A stretch of 64,000 nucleotides of DNA from Pseudomonadales bacterium (GTDB lineage: Bacteria; Pseudomonadota; Gammaproteobacteria; Pseudomonadales; Pseudohongiellaceae): contig JAJDYJ010000047.1 of NCBI GenBank assembly GCA_022822865.1, forward strand, positions 108,501 through 172,500, in the 5' to 3' direction. The position numbers and the translations under genes were made by a program. The first letter of the stretch is position 1, and the number at the start of each line of letters is the position of its first letter. A model generated the notes under the pieces. That model searched no databases and was not told where the DNA came from. It worked only from the letters and a program-made list of their open reading frames with translations. This document shows, in pieces, positions 18,735 to 26,284 of the stretch.

Positions 18735-19810
18735 GAGAAGAACTCGCCCGCCAGATGATCCGCTGCTTCCCGGTCACGCTCGTTGCCGTTCCAGAGGTCG
18801 AGGTAAGTCACGATAGGGCTGGTGCAAAACACGTCCGGCGCCGGTTCACTGGCGTCTTCAAACAGGCTCTCGTCGGAAAGTACTTGCAGCACCACATTCG
18901 CACCCCTCGCCGCGTGCGTAAGCTCAATCGCTTCTTTCACGGCATCTGCACCAGATTCGTCAACATGGAACGAATGGGTGGCGGTTCGACCGAAGGGCGC
19001 CAGCCAATGCGCCGCTGAGTGCAGCGAGTATATCGCACGGGGGCTGTCGGAGCTTGAATTGAGCCGCCCCCGCAATCGTTCTTCAAGCTGCTTGCCGTGG
19101 AGATGGGTGTATCCTTCGATGGTCTTGCCGACAGGACTGCGATAGTTTTCGCGCCAGGTTTTGAGCAGGACATCGGGCTGAACGAGAGCGATGCCGTCAT
19201 CACGGACTTCCAGCCATTCTCGGTCCAGCAGAGCCTTGCGAACGTTGCTCACATGACCGAAGCTCGCATTGGCCTGCGCCGCCAAATCCGCAACTCGCCA
19301 TGACCGATCCAGGTCTCGCAGCAAGACACGCAGTATTGCCGCGGCCCTTGGGGTGAAGAACGAACGAAGCGCACGGGTCTCCGAGACAGGCCGCTGCGCT
19401 ACTGCACGCTCGACATATACAGCGTCAAAAGCGAGCTTCGCGTTTCCGAAGAGATCGAGATAAGCGAATTTGTGATCGTCGCATATGGCGCGAGATTCCG
19501 GTGAAAGGTAGGGGCTGACAATCATCGGAATCAGACGCGGCTTGGCGTCCGCCTTGCCAGATCGCTTCAGACGCACCATGCCGGATTCTAGTTGCAAGAC
19601 AGCGGAACGAACGAATCGCGGAGCCCCGTTCGCCTTTACCTCGACGACGAGCGCAAGGGCCTTGCTCTTGTGAGTAAAGCCAATCACCGCATCGCATCGG
19701 TAATCGAGATTTGGTTCGCATTCGACCGATTCGATAGTTACATGCGGCACCCCGCCTAGCAGGTCGCGAGCCGCGCCCACAGCATTTTTCACTATTTCTA
19801 ACGCTTTCAT
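18722..19810 (-). CDS. AbiEi-like wHTH protein with a D..ExK N-terminal domain
   Basis: A 362-residue protein, first gene of the operon with the nucleotidyltransferase. Residues 25-60 read VTIESVECEPNLDYRCDAV, then ALALVVEVKANG; the spacing of Asp40 and Glu57-x-Lys59 is that of a PD-(D/E)xK nuclease core. PMIVSPYLSPESRAICDDH and YLDLFGNAKL follow. A winged helix sits at about residues 150-205 (RVADLAAQANASFGHVSNVRKALLDREWLEV). The C-terminal half is alpha/beta with no motif recognised. It resembles AbiEi-family antitoxin proteins and an uncharacterised conserved family. Whether the ExK site is active is unknown. Its promoter region has a palindrome that could be an autoregulatory operator. 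Confidence 0.7.
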   Translation of the reverse strand: MKALEIVKNAVGAARDLLGGVPHVTIESVECEPNLDYRCDAVIGFTHKSKALALVVEVKANGAPRFVRSAVLQLESGMVRLKRSGKADAKPRLIPMIVSPYLSPESRAICDDHKFAYLDLFGNAKLAFDAVYVERAVAQRPVSETRALRSFFTPRAAAILRVLLRDLDRSWRVADLAAQANASFGHVSNVRKALLDREWLEVRDDGIALVQPDVLLKTWRENYRSPVGKTIEGYTHLHGKQLEERLRGRLNSSSDSPRAIYSLHSAAHWLAPFGRTATHSFHVDESGADAVKEAIELTHAARGANVVLQVLSDESLFEDASEPAPDVFCTSPIVTYLDLWNGNERDREAADHLAGEFFSWLK

Positions 19811-19819
19811 AATTCAATG

Positions 19820-19847
19820 AAAATAGCATATTTAGTGAAAATTTCAA
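19820..19847 (-). promoter_or_regulatory. Promoter and probable operator of the AbiE-like operon
   Basis: On the minus strand TTGAAA (19847-19842), 16 bp, TATTTT (19825-19820), just upstream of the ATG at 19810. The perfect 11-bp palindrome TGAAATTTTCA (19846-19836) overlaps the -35 box, and a half-site TGAAAAT (19818-19824) lies over the -10. This layout suits autorepression by the wHTH protein. The surrounding DNA is much more AT-rich than the rest of the window. Confidence 0.5.
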
Positions 19848-19886
19848 TACAGAGAAGCAAACGAAACGGGACGGGTCCGTGAGAGA

Positions 19887-20063
19887 ATGCCGCAGTGTGT
19901 TGGCCTCTGCTTCCAGTCCTGCGACGGCATTCAAGAGTTAATCGAACGATTCGGGTTCATCGAAAAGCATCTCTCGCATGCGCAAGTAATTCGTTTCCAA
20001 GGCTTGTTCAAGTTCGGAACCCGGTGACAGATTCAAGGGTCGTTCGCGGGCAAAGGCGTCCAT
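19887..20063 (-). pseudogene. Decayed AbiEii-type toxin (internal deletion plus nonsense codon)
   Basis: An ATG at 20063, 3 bp after the stop of the DUF6088 antitoxin gene, opens a 41-codon frame ending at TAA 19940-19938. The first residues MDAFARER match the usual start of AbiEii toxins paired with DUF6088 antitoxins (MDxFAxLPxxER). From about residue 14 the sequence SELEQALETNYLRMREMLFDEPESFD looks like the very C-terminus of that same family. Reading through the TAA in frame continues LLNAVAGLEAEANTLRH, the expected last helix, so the TAA probably replaced a Glu codon (GAA). The roughly 200 residues with the catalytic core are missing. The antitoxin next to it is therefore an orphan. The family comparison is from memory. 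Confidence 0.65.
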
Positions 20064-20066
20064 GGA

Positions 20067-20666
20067 CTAGACCGCCGCCGTCGCGATCTTGCCGGCGACA
20101 GACTGAATCCATACCGGCGCCCTGACTGCGTCGCGGACGAGTTTGGCGCAGGTATCCGCATCGAGAGACCGGGCGATCTTGGCGACAACGGCATCGTCAA
20201 CGCCATTCTTGCCGAAATAGCGAAGCGCCTGGAAAACGATTCCCGTCGGTCGACCGGCGCCGACCAGGTTTTTCGCCGCAGCCTTGCGCATGATGATTGA
20301 TTGGCGACCAATCTGCCGGACCCTGGAGGAGCCGCTGGTGAGATAGACGGCTTTGGCCGGAACTTGGGTTGTCAGTCCAAGCATGTTCGCCGCGCGCGCT
20401 GGCGAGACCTCGACCACATGGCTGTCTTTTCGCGCTATGGCGCGCGCGACGGCATCCGTGTCCGGGGATAACTCGCCGAGACGCCGGCTCTGTTTCGGAT
20501 AGTCATATACACCGCGCGCAAGCCGGCGGATCACGCCTTGACTGGCGAGTCGCGACAGCGCTTGGTCCACCGCGGCGCGCGACCCGATATCGAGGAAGTC
20601 CCCGGGGACGAATACGGTCCCTCGGCCTTTGGCCGCAATGCGACGTTTAATCTTGGCAGTAGTCAT
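20067..20666 (-). CDS. DUF6088 family AbiEi-type antitoxin (orphan)
   Basis: A 199-residue protein with an N-terminal winged helix (residues 25-60: GSRAAVDQALSRLASQGVIRRLARGVYDYP) and the family block ARAIARKDSHVVEVSPARAANMLGLTTQVPAKAVYLTSG. These are typical of type IV toxin-antitoxin antitoxins that repress their own operon. The cognate nucleotidyltransferase gene should follow directly; only a 41-codon remnant does. The start ATG has GAGG 8 bp upstream and a good promoter 20-50 bp upstream. It lies inside the region bracketed by the composite palindromes. It might now act as an addiction-free regulator or anti-toxin against related loci; that is speculation. Confidence 0.85.
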   Translation of the reverse strand: MTTAKIKRRIAAKGRGTVFVPGDFLDIGSRAAVDQALSRLASQGVIRRLARGVYDYPKQSRRLGELSPDTDAVARAIARKDSHVVEVSPARAANMLGLTTQVPAKAVYLTSGSSRVRQIGRQSIIMRKAAAKNLVGAGRPTGIVFQALRYFGKNGVDDAVVAKIARSLDADTCAKLVRDAVRAPVWIQSVAGKIATAAV

Positions 20667-20676
20667 GATCAGCCTC

Positions 20677-20717
20677 TTTTGACGTCATAAAATAGTATAT
20701 ATTTTTCTGACGTTCAA
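20677..20717 (-). promoter_or_regulatory. Promoter and operator candidates of the DUF6088 gene
   Basis: Minus strand TTGAAC (20717-20712), 17 bp, TATTTT (20694-20689). The 8-bp palindrome TGACGTCA (20680-20687) lies between the -10 and the start codon, and a second half TGACGT (20709-20714) overlaps the -35, so two copies of the same word flank the promoter, as expected for an autoregulated antitoxin operon. Confidence 0.5.
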
Positions 20718-20772
20718 GCTTTGAGCCAAGGTTATGGAAAATCGTTTTCAGCTTTCGTGTAAGCGCCCATGC

Positions 20773-20785
20773 GATGGGTGTCCCA
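20773..20785. repeat. TGGGTGTCCCA mini inverted repeat, next to composite element B
   Basis: GATGGGTGTCCCA, 12 bp from the start of the second composite palindrome element. Same word as at 8660-8674 and 21837-21852. Confidence 0.5.
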
Positions 20786-20796
20786 CCTGCTCCTTG

Positions 20797-20941
20797 ATTC
20801 GATACCCATTGGGTACTAAATTTGCTGCGTTCGCAATTCGCTACCCATTGGGTAGCGTATTCACAAAATAAAATTCTTTTCCCAATGGGGAAAGAATTCA
20901 GGCAGTAAGAGCTTCTCTACCCAGTGGGTAGAGAATTGGGC
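20797..20941. repeat. Composite palindrome element, copy B
   Basis: Direct-orientation copy of the element at 17681-17826. P1' has core TACCCATTGGGTA at 20803-20815, P2' CGCTACCCATTGGGTAGCG at 20839-20857, P3' arms TTCTTT/AAAGAA around CCCAATGGG at 20874-20896, and P4' TTCTCTACCCA-G-TGGGTAGAGAA at 20913-20935 (perfect). P4' is a better palindrome here than in copy A, and P1' is slightly worse. Base changes often keep the arm pairing or change to G-T, which hints that the hairpins matter. The region 20667-21038 otherwise contains only the promoter and hairpins listed. Confidence 0.8.
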
Positions 20942-20977
20942 TGAGTTCGAGTTGAAAGAGAGCGGGGCGAACGAAAC

Positions 20978-21005
20978 GCGGGCGGCTGACTGATCAGTCG
21001 CCCGC
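20978..21005 (-). terminator. Hairpin downstream of the truncated monooxygenase-like gene
   Basis: GCGGGC, four unpaired bases, GACTGA then TCAGTC GCCCGC: a stem of 6+6 bp with one bulge, about 34 bp beyond the stop at 21039. No T-run follows, so termination is only a guess. Confidence 0.35.
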
Positions 21006-21038
21006 GATATTGAAAGTTGAAACCGGTCGAACCGGAAT

Positions 21039-21764
21039 TTATTCCGTCGCGTCTTCCACGTGCTGCCAGCGCATGTAGCCGATGAACATTTCGTCCCAGC
21101 TTTGCGGACCCCAGTCGATTTCCTGGCTCGGGTCCGGATTGAACGCGTTCTGGGTTGAATTGTCGAAGGCGCCGACCGCGACGATCTCGGTGCCGGCCGG
21201 TACGAACTTGCGCTCCAGATGGTGGCGCATCTGCCAGTTGAACTGGTAGTTCGGCACCGACAGCAACTCCTCGGAAGTGCCGTCCGGATAGTTCGCGATG
21301 AACTTCATGCGCTTGCCTCGATAGTGCATGTGCGGCATGAAACTGACCAGATACGCGTCCTTTTGCACGACCGCCGATTCGCTGACTTCGTGATCCTTCG
21401 CGTCGGGCGGAATCAGGAAGCTCCGATTCAGCGCCCGGCCGCCCGACATCTTGTGAATCTCCGGCACTTCGCCCGCCGGATAGAGATAGATGCCCAACTC
21501 GCTCTGGTCGAACACCTCTCGACCGGAAGTCGTGTAATGCAACTGGAAGGCGACTTTCGAGCCGGCCCGCAGCATGCCGCCGCGATTGGGCTCAAGCACC
21601 GGCGGCCGGCCCGGCACGTAGCCGGTCAGCCCGGCCATCGGCACGTCGCTGTCTTCGAGGCCGGCGAACTCGTCGTCGCCCTCGTCCGGACGCACGGTTT
21701 CCGCGGTGACCGCAAGATCAACGGACAAACCACAGAGAATCCGCACATGATCGCACCGTTCCAA
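21039..21764 (-). pseudogene. 5'-truncated copper type II monooxygenase-like (PHM-type) protein
   Basis: The open frame has no ATG at its 5' end (only TTG at 21764, one codon after an in-frame stop) and no signal peptide. From about residue 43 it matches the C-terminal half of ascorbate-dependent copper monooxygenase-like proteins of bacteria: AGLTGYVPGRPP, KVAFQLHYTTSGREVFDQSELGI, SFMPHMHYRGKRMKF (His-x-His copper ligands), FNWQMRHHLERKFVPAGTEI and AFDNSTQNAFNPDPSQEIDWGPQSWDEMFIGY. The N-terminal copper-binding half and the usual cytochrome or redoxin module are missing. The broken edge lies near the mini repeat at 21837-21852, at the border of the AbiE island. A short alternative start at an internal ATG is possible but would not be functional. 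Confidence 0.7.
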
Positions 21765-21836
21765 GGGTCAGCAGTTGTAGCTCCCAATTGTCGGCTCATT
21801 CACAACCCAAAGTCCACCCGGACTTGCGGCCAAACC

Positions 21837-21852
21837 CGATGGGTGTCCCATT
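21837..21852. repeat. GATGGGTGTCCCAT mini inverted repeat
   Basis: CGATGGGTGTCCCATT between the truncated monooxygenase-like frame and the first small secreted protein. Same word as at 8660 and 20773. Confidence 0.5.
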
Positions 21853-21875
21853 CCTCCTGCCGACTCATGATCGGT

Positions 21876-22367
21876 TCACGGCTGGTTTTCGCTGGAACGG
21901 GCGCATACTTGCTGCGCCTGCAGATATTCGTCCAGAAAAGTTCCTGCAAGCTGTGCCAGACCTCCTGAGACGATGGTCTGGTCTTCGGATGGAATCCTGC
22001 CGAATATGCGCTCCGCCCAGGTTCTTGAGTTTTTGGTCAATCCAGTGGCGCTGTCCACGACCCGTTTATGCAACTCCATTTCCAGGATGACCATTTCCCC
22101 TACATGATTCGCATGAACGACGATCAGGTTTTCCAGACTATCCGGACCAATTTCCAGGCCGGCTTCGCGCAGTCGGGGCATTACGGCAGCGGTGACAGTC
22201 TCTTCGGAAATCCAGTCGATCCCGATGGACACGCGAAATCCGATCTCGGCGTCAGCGGTAAATAGATTGAAGCACTCGGAGTTTTCCGGAATTACTTGTC
22301 CATTGGCATGCGTTGAGGCTATTGCCAGCGTCAGAAACAAAAGCTGCCGGCAAATGAAGTTCTTCAT
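21876..22367 (-). CDS. Small secreted protein of unknown function, paralogue 1
   Basis: A 163-residue protein with a signal peptide ending THANGQ. The mature part begins IPENSECFNLFTADAEIGFRVSIGIDWISEETV and ends GRIFGRIPSEDQTIVSGG..AGTFLDEYLQAQQVC. A conserved Cys near each end suggests one disulphide. It is clearly related to the gene just upstream (22405-22890): SxCFxLxTxxxxI, DWxSEE, GRIP and FLxEYLQAQxxC line up. No family recognised. The two genes are 37 bp apart in the same direction and probably co-transcribed. Confidence 0.7.
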   Translation of the reverse strand: MKNFICRQLLFLTLAIASTHANGQVIPENSECFNLFTADAEIGFRVSIGIDWISEETVTAAVMPRLREAGLEIGPDSLENLIVVHANHVGEMVILEMELHKRVVDSATGLTKNSRTWAERIFGRIPSEDQTIVSGGLAQLAGTFLDEYLQAQQVCARSSENQP

Positions 22368-22404
22368 TGGGCAGCACTTCCCGTCGCGCTTTCAACCATA
22401 TCTG

Positions 22405-22890
22405 CTACCCGGATTCGTCTTTGGAACATTCTTCCTGCGCCTGCAGGTATTCCGCGAGAAATTTATCGGTCAGGACGGTGAGACTTTCGGCGATGAAAGC
22501 CTGACTGCGCTTGGGAATTCTGCCGGATCCCCGATTCGTCCAGGTCATGGAAATTCCCGATTCCCCCGAAGCCGGATCGGTTACCGGTTTGAAGAACTCC
22601 AATTGGACTATCAGCATATCGTCAGCTGTCGATACAATTGCACTCAATCCTCCGTGGTAAGTTGTTCCGGAAGAAAAAACACCCGCGGCACGAAGCCCTT
22701 CCGAAACCGTGGAACTGGCGACTTCTTCGGACACCCAATCCGAGTTGATTCTGAACGAGGCGAATATCTGTGACTCCTCGGTGTGCAGCGCAAAGCAATT
22801 TGATTCCTCGGGCGAAAGTTGCCCCACCGCCGGAGCGGCCAGCGTGGCCAGCAGTGCCGCAACGAAGAATCTTTGCAAGTGATATTTCAT
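22405..22890 (-). CDS. Small secreted protein of unknown function, paralogue 2
   Basis: The start at 22890 is chosen for the signal peptide (QRFFVAALLATLAAPAVGQ); an in-frame start 26 codons upstream would place charged and Cys-rich residues before it. The 161-residue product is a diverged tandem copy of the downstream gene, sharing SNCFALHTEESQIFASFRI, DWVSEEV, SGRIPKRSQAFI and FLAEYLQAQEEC. Identity by eye is roughly one third outside these blocks, so the duplication is old. Function unknown; a periplasmic or secreted structural role with one disulphide is possible. Confidence 0.7.
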   Translation of the reverse strand: MKYHLQRFFVAALLATLAAPAVGQLSPEESNCFALHTEESQIFASFRINSDWVSEEVASSTVSEGLRAAGVFSSGTTYHGGLSAIVSTADDMLIVQLEFFKPVTDPASGESGISMTWTNRGSGRIPKRSQAFIAESLTVLTDKFLAEYLQAQEECSKDESG

Positions 22891-23062
22891 TTCAAGTCCG
22901 AGCATGCCTCCCCATGCTAGCACATGCCCGTTCCGCAGACACAAACACGCCTTTTCACATTTCATCAATTAGGCCCCCAAGCAGTTGGGAATCGAAGAAG
23001 GAGGGAATGATCCTCGCGCGCTTCTGCTATCATGCGCCGTTCGATTGGATCAGGGATAGCCT

Positions 23063-24535
23063 ATGAACGCGGCTGCGCCTCATTCCCCCTTGCTCGATGT
23101 CCTCATTGTCGGCGCCGGAATCTCCGGCATCAGCGCGGCCTGCCACCTGAGCAGGGAGTGCCCCGGCAAGCGGTTTTCGATTCTGGAAGCCCGGGAAGAC
23201 ATCGGCGGCACCTGGGACCTGTTCCGCTTTCCGGGCATCCGCTCGGACAGCGACATGTACACCTTCGGCTTCCGGTTCAAGCCCTGGACCAATCCCAAAA
23301 TCATCTCCGAAGCCGAACACATCCGCGATTACCTGCGGGAGACCGTGGACGAGTTCGGCATCCGCGAGCGCATCCGCTTCGGCTGCAAGGTCCTGTCCTG
23401 CGTCTGGGACAGCGCAAGCGCAAGCTGGATCGCCACCGCGGTGGACGCCGAAGGCCGCGAGTCGCGGATTCAGGCGCGATTCCTGTTCATGTGCTGCGGC
23501 TATTTCCGCTACGACGAGGGCTATACGCCGGACCTGCCCGGGCTCGGGAACTTCACCGGCACGGTGGCGCATCCCCAGCGCTGGCCCGAAGGGCTCGATT
23601 TCACCGGCAAGCGCATGGCGGTCATCGGCAGCGGCGCCACCGCGGTGACCATGATTCCCGCGCTGGCGAAGAAAGCCGCCGGGGTCACCATGATCCAGCG
23701 CTCGCCGAGCTATATCGTTTCCCGCCCGGGAAAGGATTTTCTCGCGGGTCTCGTCAATGCGCTGCTGCCGGCGCGCTGGGCCAGCGCGGTGAACCGCTGG
23801 CGCTTCGTGCGCATGCAGGACATGCTGTACCGGCGCTCGCGCAACAAGCCCGAGGCGGTCAAGGATTATCTGCTCAAGCGCGTGCGCAAGGTGCTCGGCG
23901 AGGATTACGATGTGGAGAAGCATTTCACGCCCTCCTACGAACCCTGGACCCAGCGGGTCTGCCTCGTGCCGGACAACGACCTGTTCCTCGCGATTCGCGA
24001 CGGCAGGGCCGATGTGGTCACCGGCGCCATCGAGGAAATTGACGAAACCGGCGTGCGGATGGCGGACGGCCAAAAGGTGGAGGCCGATATCCTGGTCACC
24101 GCCACCGGCCTCAACCTGCAAATGTTCGGCGGCGTGAAACTGTTCCGGGACGGCGAGGAAATCGACCCGGGCGCGACTTTCAATTACCACGGCATGATGC
24201 TGTCCGGAGTGCCCAATCTGGCCTATACCTTCGGCTATGTGAACGCTTCCTGGACCTTGCGCGCCGACCTCAATTCGCGCTACGTCTGCAAGCTGCTCAA
24301 GACCATGGACGCCAGGGGAGCGAGGCAGTGCGTGCCGATGCTCGACGAGAACGAGAAGGGCCTGCCGGAACTGCAATGGATCGACGACTTCAATCCGGGA
24401 TACATGCAACGCGCGATGCATCTTTTCCCCCGACAGAAAGTCCGCGCCCCCTGGCGCAACACCCAGGACTACCTGCTCGACCGCAAGCTCATCGAACGAT
24501 CGCCGATCGAAGACGGCGCCCTGCGGTTAAGTTAG
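23063..24535 (+). CDS. Flavin-containing monooxygenase (EthA-like Baeyer-Villiger type)
   Basis: A 490-residue FAD- and NADPH-dependent monooxygenase. FAD site [13 protein letters not shown] (residues 17-29), then [24 protein letters not shown]-like block (residues 44-66) typical of EthA relatives. The Baeyer-Villiger fingerprint [11 protein letters not shown] (FxGxxxHxxxW) lies near residue 163, the NADPH site [15 protein letters not shown] near 189, and a C-terminal [14 protein letters not shown] near 350. Such enzymes oxidise ketones or activate thioamides; the natural substrate is not evident. Followed 19 bp later by a secreted metallo-hydrolase in the same direction, so the two may be co-transcribed. 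Confidence 0.9.
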   Translation: [490 protein letters not shown]

Positions 24536-24554
24536 GAAACTTCGTGTAATTCCC

Positions 24555-25559
24555 ATGAAAGAAACTGGACACCCATTACCCGTAGCCGCGCTGGCATGGC
24601 CCTCCAGGGTGTTCGCCCTGGCGCTCGGACTGCTTCTTCTCACTGCGTGGAGCCATGCCTTCGCCCAACCCGGGGCGCGGGAGTTCGACCCAGACGCGGG
24701 CCTGTCGGCGATTCTGCTTGGCACCGGGGTACCGCTGCCGAATCCGAACCGGCAGACCGCCTGCACCGCCGTAATCGCCGGCGACCGGGTGTTTCTCGTG
24801 GACACCGGCCGCAATTGCATCGTGCCGCTGGATCAGGCGGGAATCGACGAAGTCGATGGTGTGTTCTACACCCACTACCACTCCGACCACTTCATCGGGC
24901 TCGGAGAAATCCTGCTCGATTTCGGCATTGGCGGCATCGACCGCCGCATCCCGGTTCGCGGCCCCGAGGGCGCGATCGAAGTGGTGACCGGTCTGCTTGC
25001 CGCGTACCGGCTCGATCTCGAATACCGTATAGCCCATCATGGCGACAAGTTCGCCGCCGCCGCCATGAATCCGCGGGTCACCGAACACGAACCGGGCATC
25101 GTGCTCGAGGAAGACGGCCTGCGGGTAACGATGTTTCCCGTCTGCCATGAACCCATCGAACCCGCGGTGGGTTACCGTTTCGAGTTCCGCGGCGAAGTGC
25201 TCGTGGTCTCCGGCGACACCCGGGTCTGCCCCGCCTATGCCGAAGGCGCCGCCGGCGCCGACCTGCTCATCAGCGAGGCCGAAAACGCGGCCATGTTCAA
25301 TACGCCCATCGCCCTTGCCAGGGCCGCCGGCAATACCCGGCAACTCGAAATGATCGAGGAAGGCATGGAGTACCACGCCGAAACCCTGGCCCTGGCGCGG
25401 ATGGCCCAGGAGGCCGGTGTGAAGAAACTGGCGCTGACCCACCTGTTCCCGTCGATCGCCCCAACGGAAGCCGCCGAAGCGCTGTTTATCCAGGGCATGA
25501 GCGACTACTTCGACGGCCCCATCGTCGTTGGCCGCGACGGCATGGAAGTCGCGCCCTGA
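24555..25559 (+). CDS. Secreted metallo-beta-lactamase-fold hydrolase
   Basis: A 334-residue protein with a long N-terminal signal sequence (hydrophobic segment about residues 18-37, AFAQ). The MBL zinc motif THYHSDHFIGL has His107, His109, Asp111 and His112. Additional ligands are likely in VCHEP and in VVSGDTRVCPAYAEGAAGADLLISEA, and the final TH in LALTHLFPS. The arrangement resembles the ribonuclease Z/arylsulfatase-like MBL branch, but export rules out a tRNA role. It follows the flavin monooxygenase by 19 bp. The substrate is unknown; lactonase or ester hydrolysis downstream of the Baeyer-Villiger enzyme is an attractive but unproven idea. Confidence 0.87.
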   Translation: MKETGHPLPVAALAWPSRVFALALGLLLLTAWSHAFAQPGAREFDPDAGLSAILLGTGVPLPNPNRQTACTAVIAGDRVFLVDTGRNCIVPLDQAGIDEVDGVFYTHYHSDHFIGLGEILLDFGIGGIDRRIPVRGPEGAIEVVTGLLAAYRLDLEYRIAHHGDKFAAAAMNPRVTEHEPGIVLEEDGLRVTMFPVCHEPIEPAVGYRFEFRGEVLVVSGDTRVCPAYAEGAAGADLLISEAENAAMFNTPIALARAAGNTRQLEMIEEGMEYHAETLALARMAQEAGVKKLALTHLFPSIAPTEAAEALFIQGMSDYFDGPIVVGRDGMEVAP

Positions 25560-25570
25560 GGGCAACTTGA

Positions 25571-26284
25571 TCAGTAAACCATTTCCATCGACAAGCCGCG
25601 GCGATCCTTGGGGATGGTCCCTCTCGGAAGTATGCCGTGACAGCCCAGTAGCAGGCGCTTCGCCGACCAGCAAAGAGCTAAAGCGTCGAGAATGTCGTCT
25701 TTCGCCAGCCTAGAATTGCCCCGAGATTGATTCAGCCATTCACAAACCATATCCCGGTCAATGAAGCCGCGTAATGCATTGAGACGCTCGTCCAGACCAA
25801 CCTCCGATTTCTTATTGTGTTCCATCGGCCGTCCGGCTGCCGCGCAGAATGACAACTCAGGATGGCCTTCGCGAAGGGTCCACTGCCGGTTCTGGTTAAT
25901 CCAAGTATCAACTTCCCGAATCTTCGGAAGGATCGCCCATAACTGTTTGCTTACTCCTAGATCGTCTTGTTCCTTCCCCCAAGCGTGTGCGCTCTCGCGG
26001 TTCGCCATATCCAGCAGTGGTCGCCGCGCACCGGTAAACACACTGCTGCATCTCGGGGTTCCGAGCAATTCACGTGCGGCCAAATCGCATTTCCGTCGTC
26101 CTCGGTCCGGCAAACCAATGGGAATATCGATGAGAATACTGTCGGTGTGTGGAATTTCATCCAGCGTATCGACAATGACCGGCTTTTCAAATTGACCCTT
26201 CTCGTCACACCGGAGCATGACCCATCCCCCGCTACAACCATCAATCCCGGTGTAGGAGCGGCCTAGAGATCGTGAGTCGGGCAT
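25571..26284 (-). CDS. DUF429 protein (predicted RNase H-like nuclease)
   Basis: A 237-residue cytoplasmic protein with the DUF429 pattern: GIDGCSGGWVMLR (first catalytic Asp, residue 15), DSILIDIPIGLPD, RKCDLAARELLG, CSSVFTGARRPLL, a central EGHPELSFCAAAGRP and the final DDILDALALCWSA. DUF429 has an RNase H fold and is widely scattered, often in accessory regions; its biological role is not settled. It is convergent with the MBL gene (11 bp apart). The neighbours on the other side are a GIY-YIG protein and BrnT/BrnA, so this is part of a small accessory patch. Confidence 0.85.
   Translation of the reverse strand: MPDSRSLGRSYTGIDGCSGGWVMLRCDEKGQFEKPVIVDTLDEIPHTDSILIDIPIGLPDRGRRKCDLAARELLGTPRCSSVFTGARRPLLDMANRESAHAWGKEQDDLGVSKQLWAILPKIREVDTWINQNRQWTLREGHPELSFCAAAGRPMEHNKKSEVGLDERLNALRGFIDRDMVCEWLNQSRGNSRLAKDDILDALALCWSAKRLLLGCHGILPRGTIPKDRRGLSMEMVY

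Noticed and set aside
17681..20941. CRISPR array
   Set aside because: The repeats are two composite palindromic elements over 3 kb apart, not regularly spaced repeats with unique spacers, and no cas genes are present.
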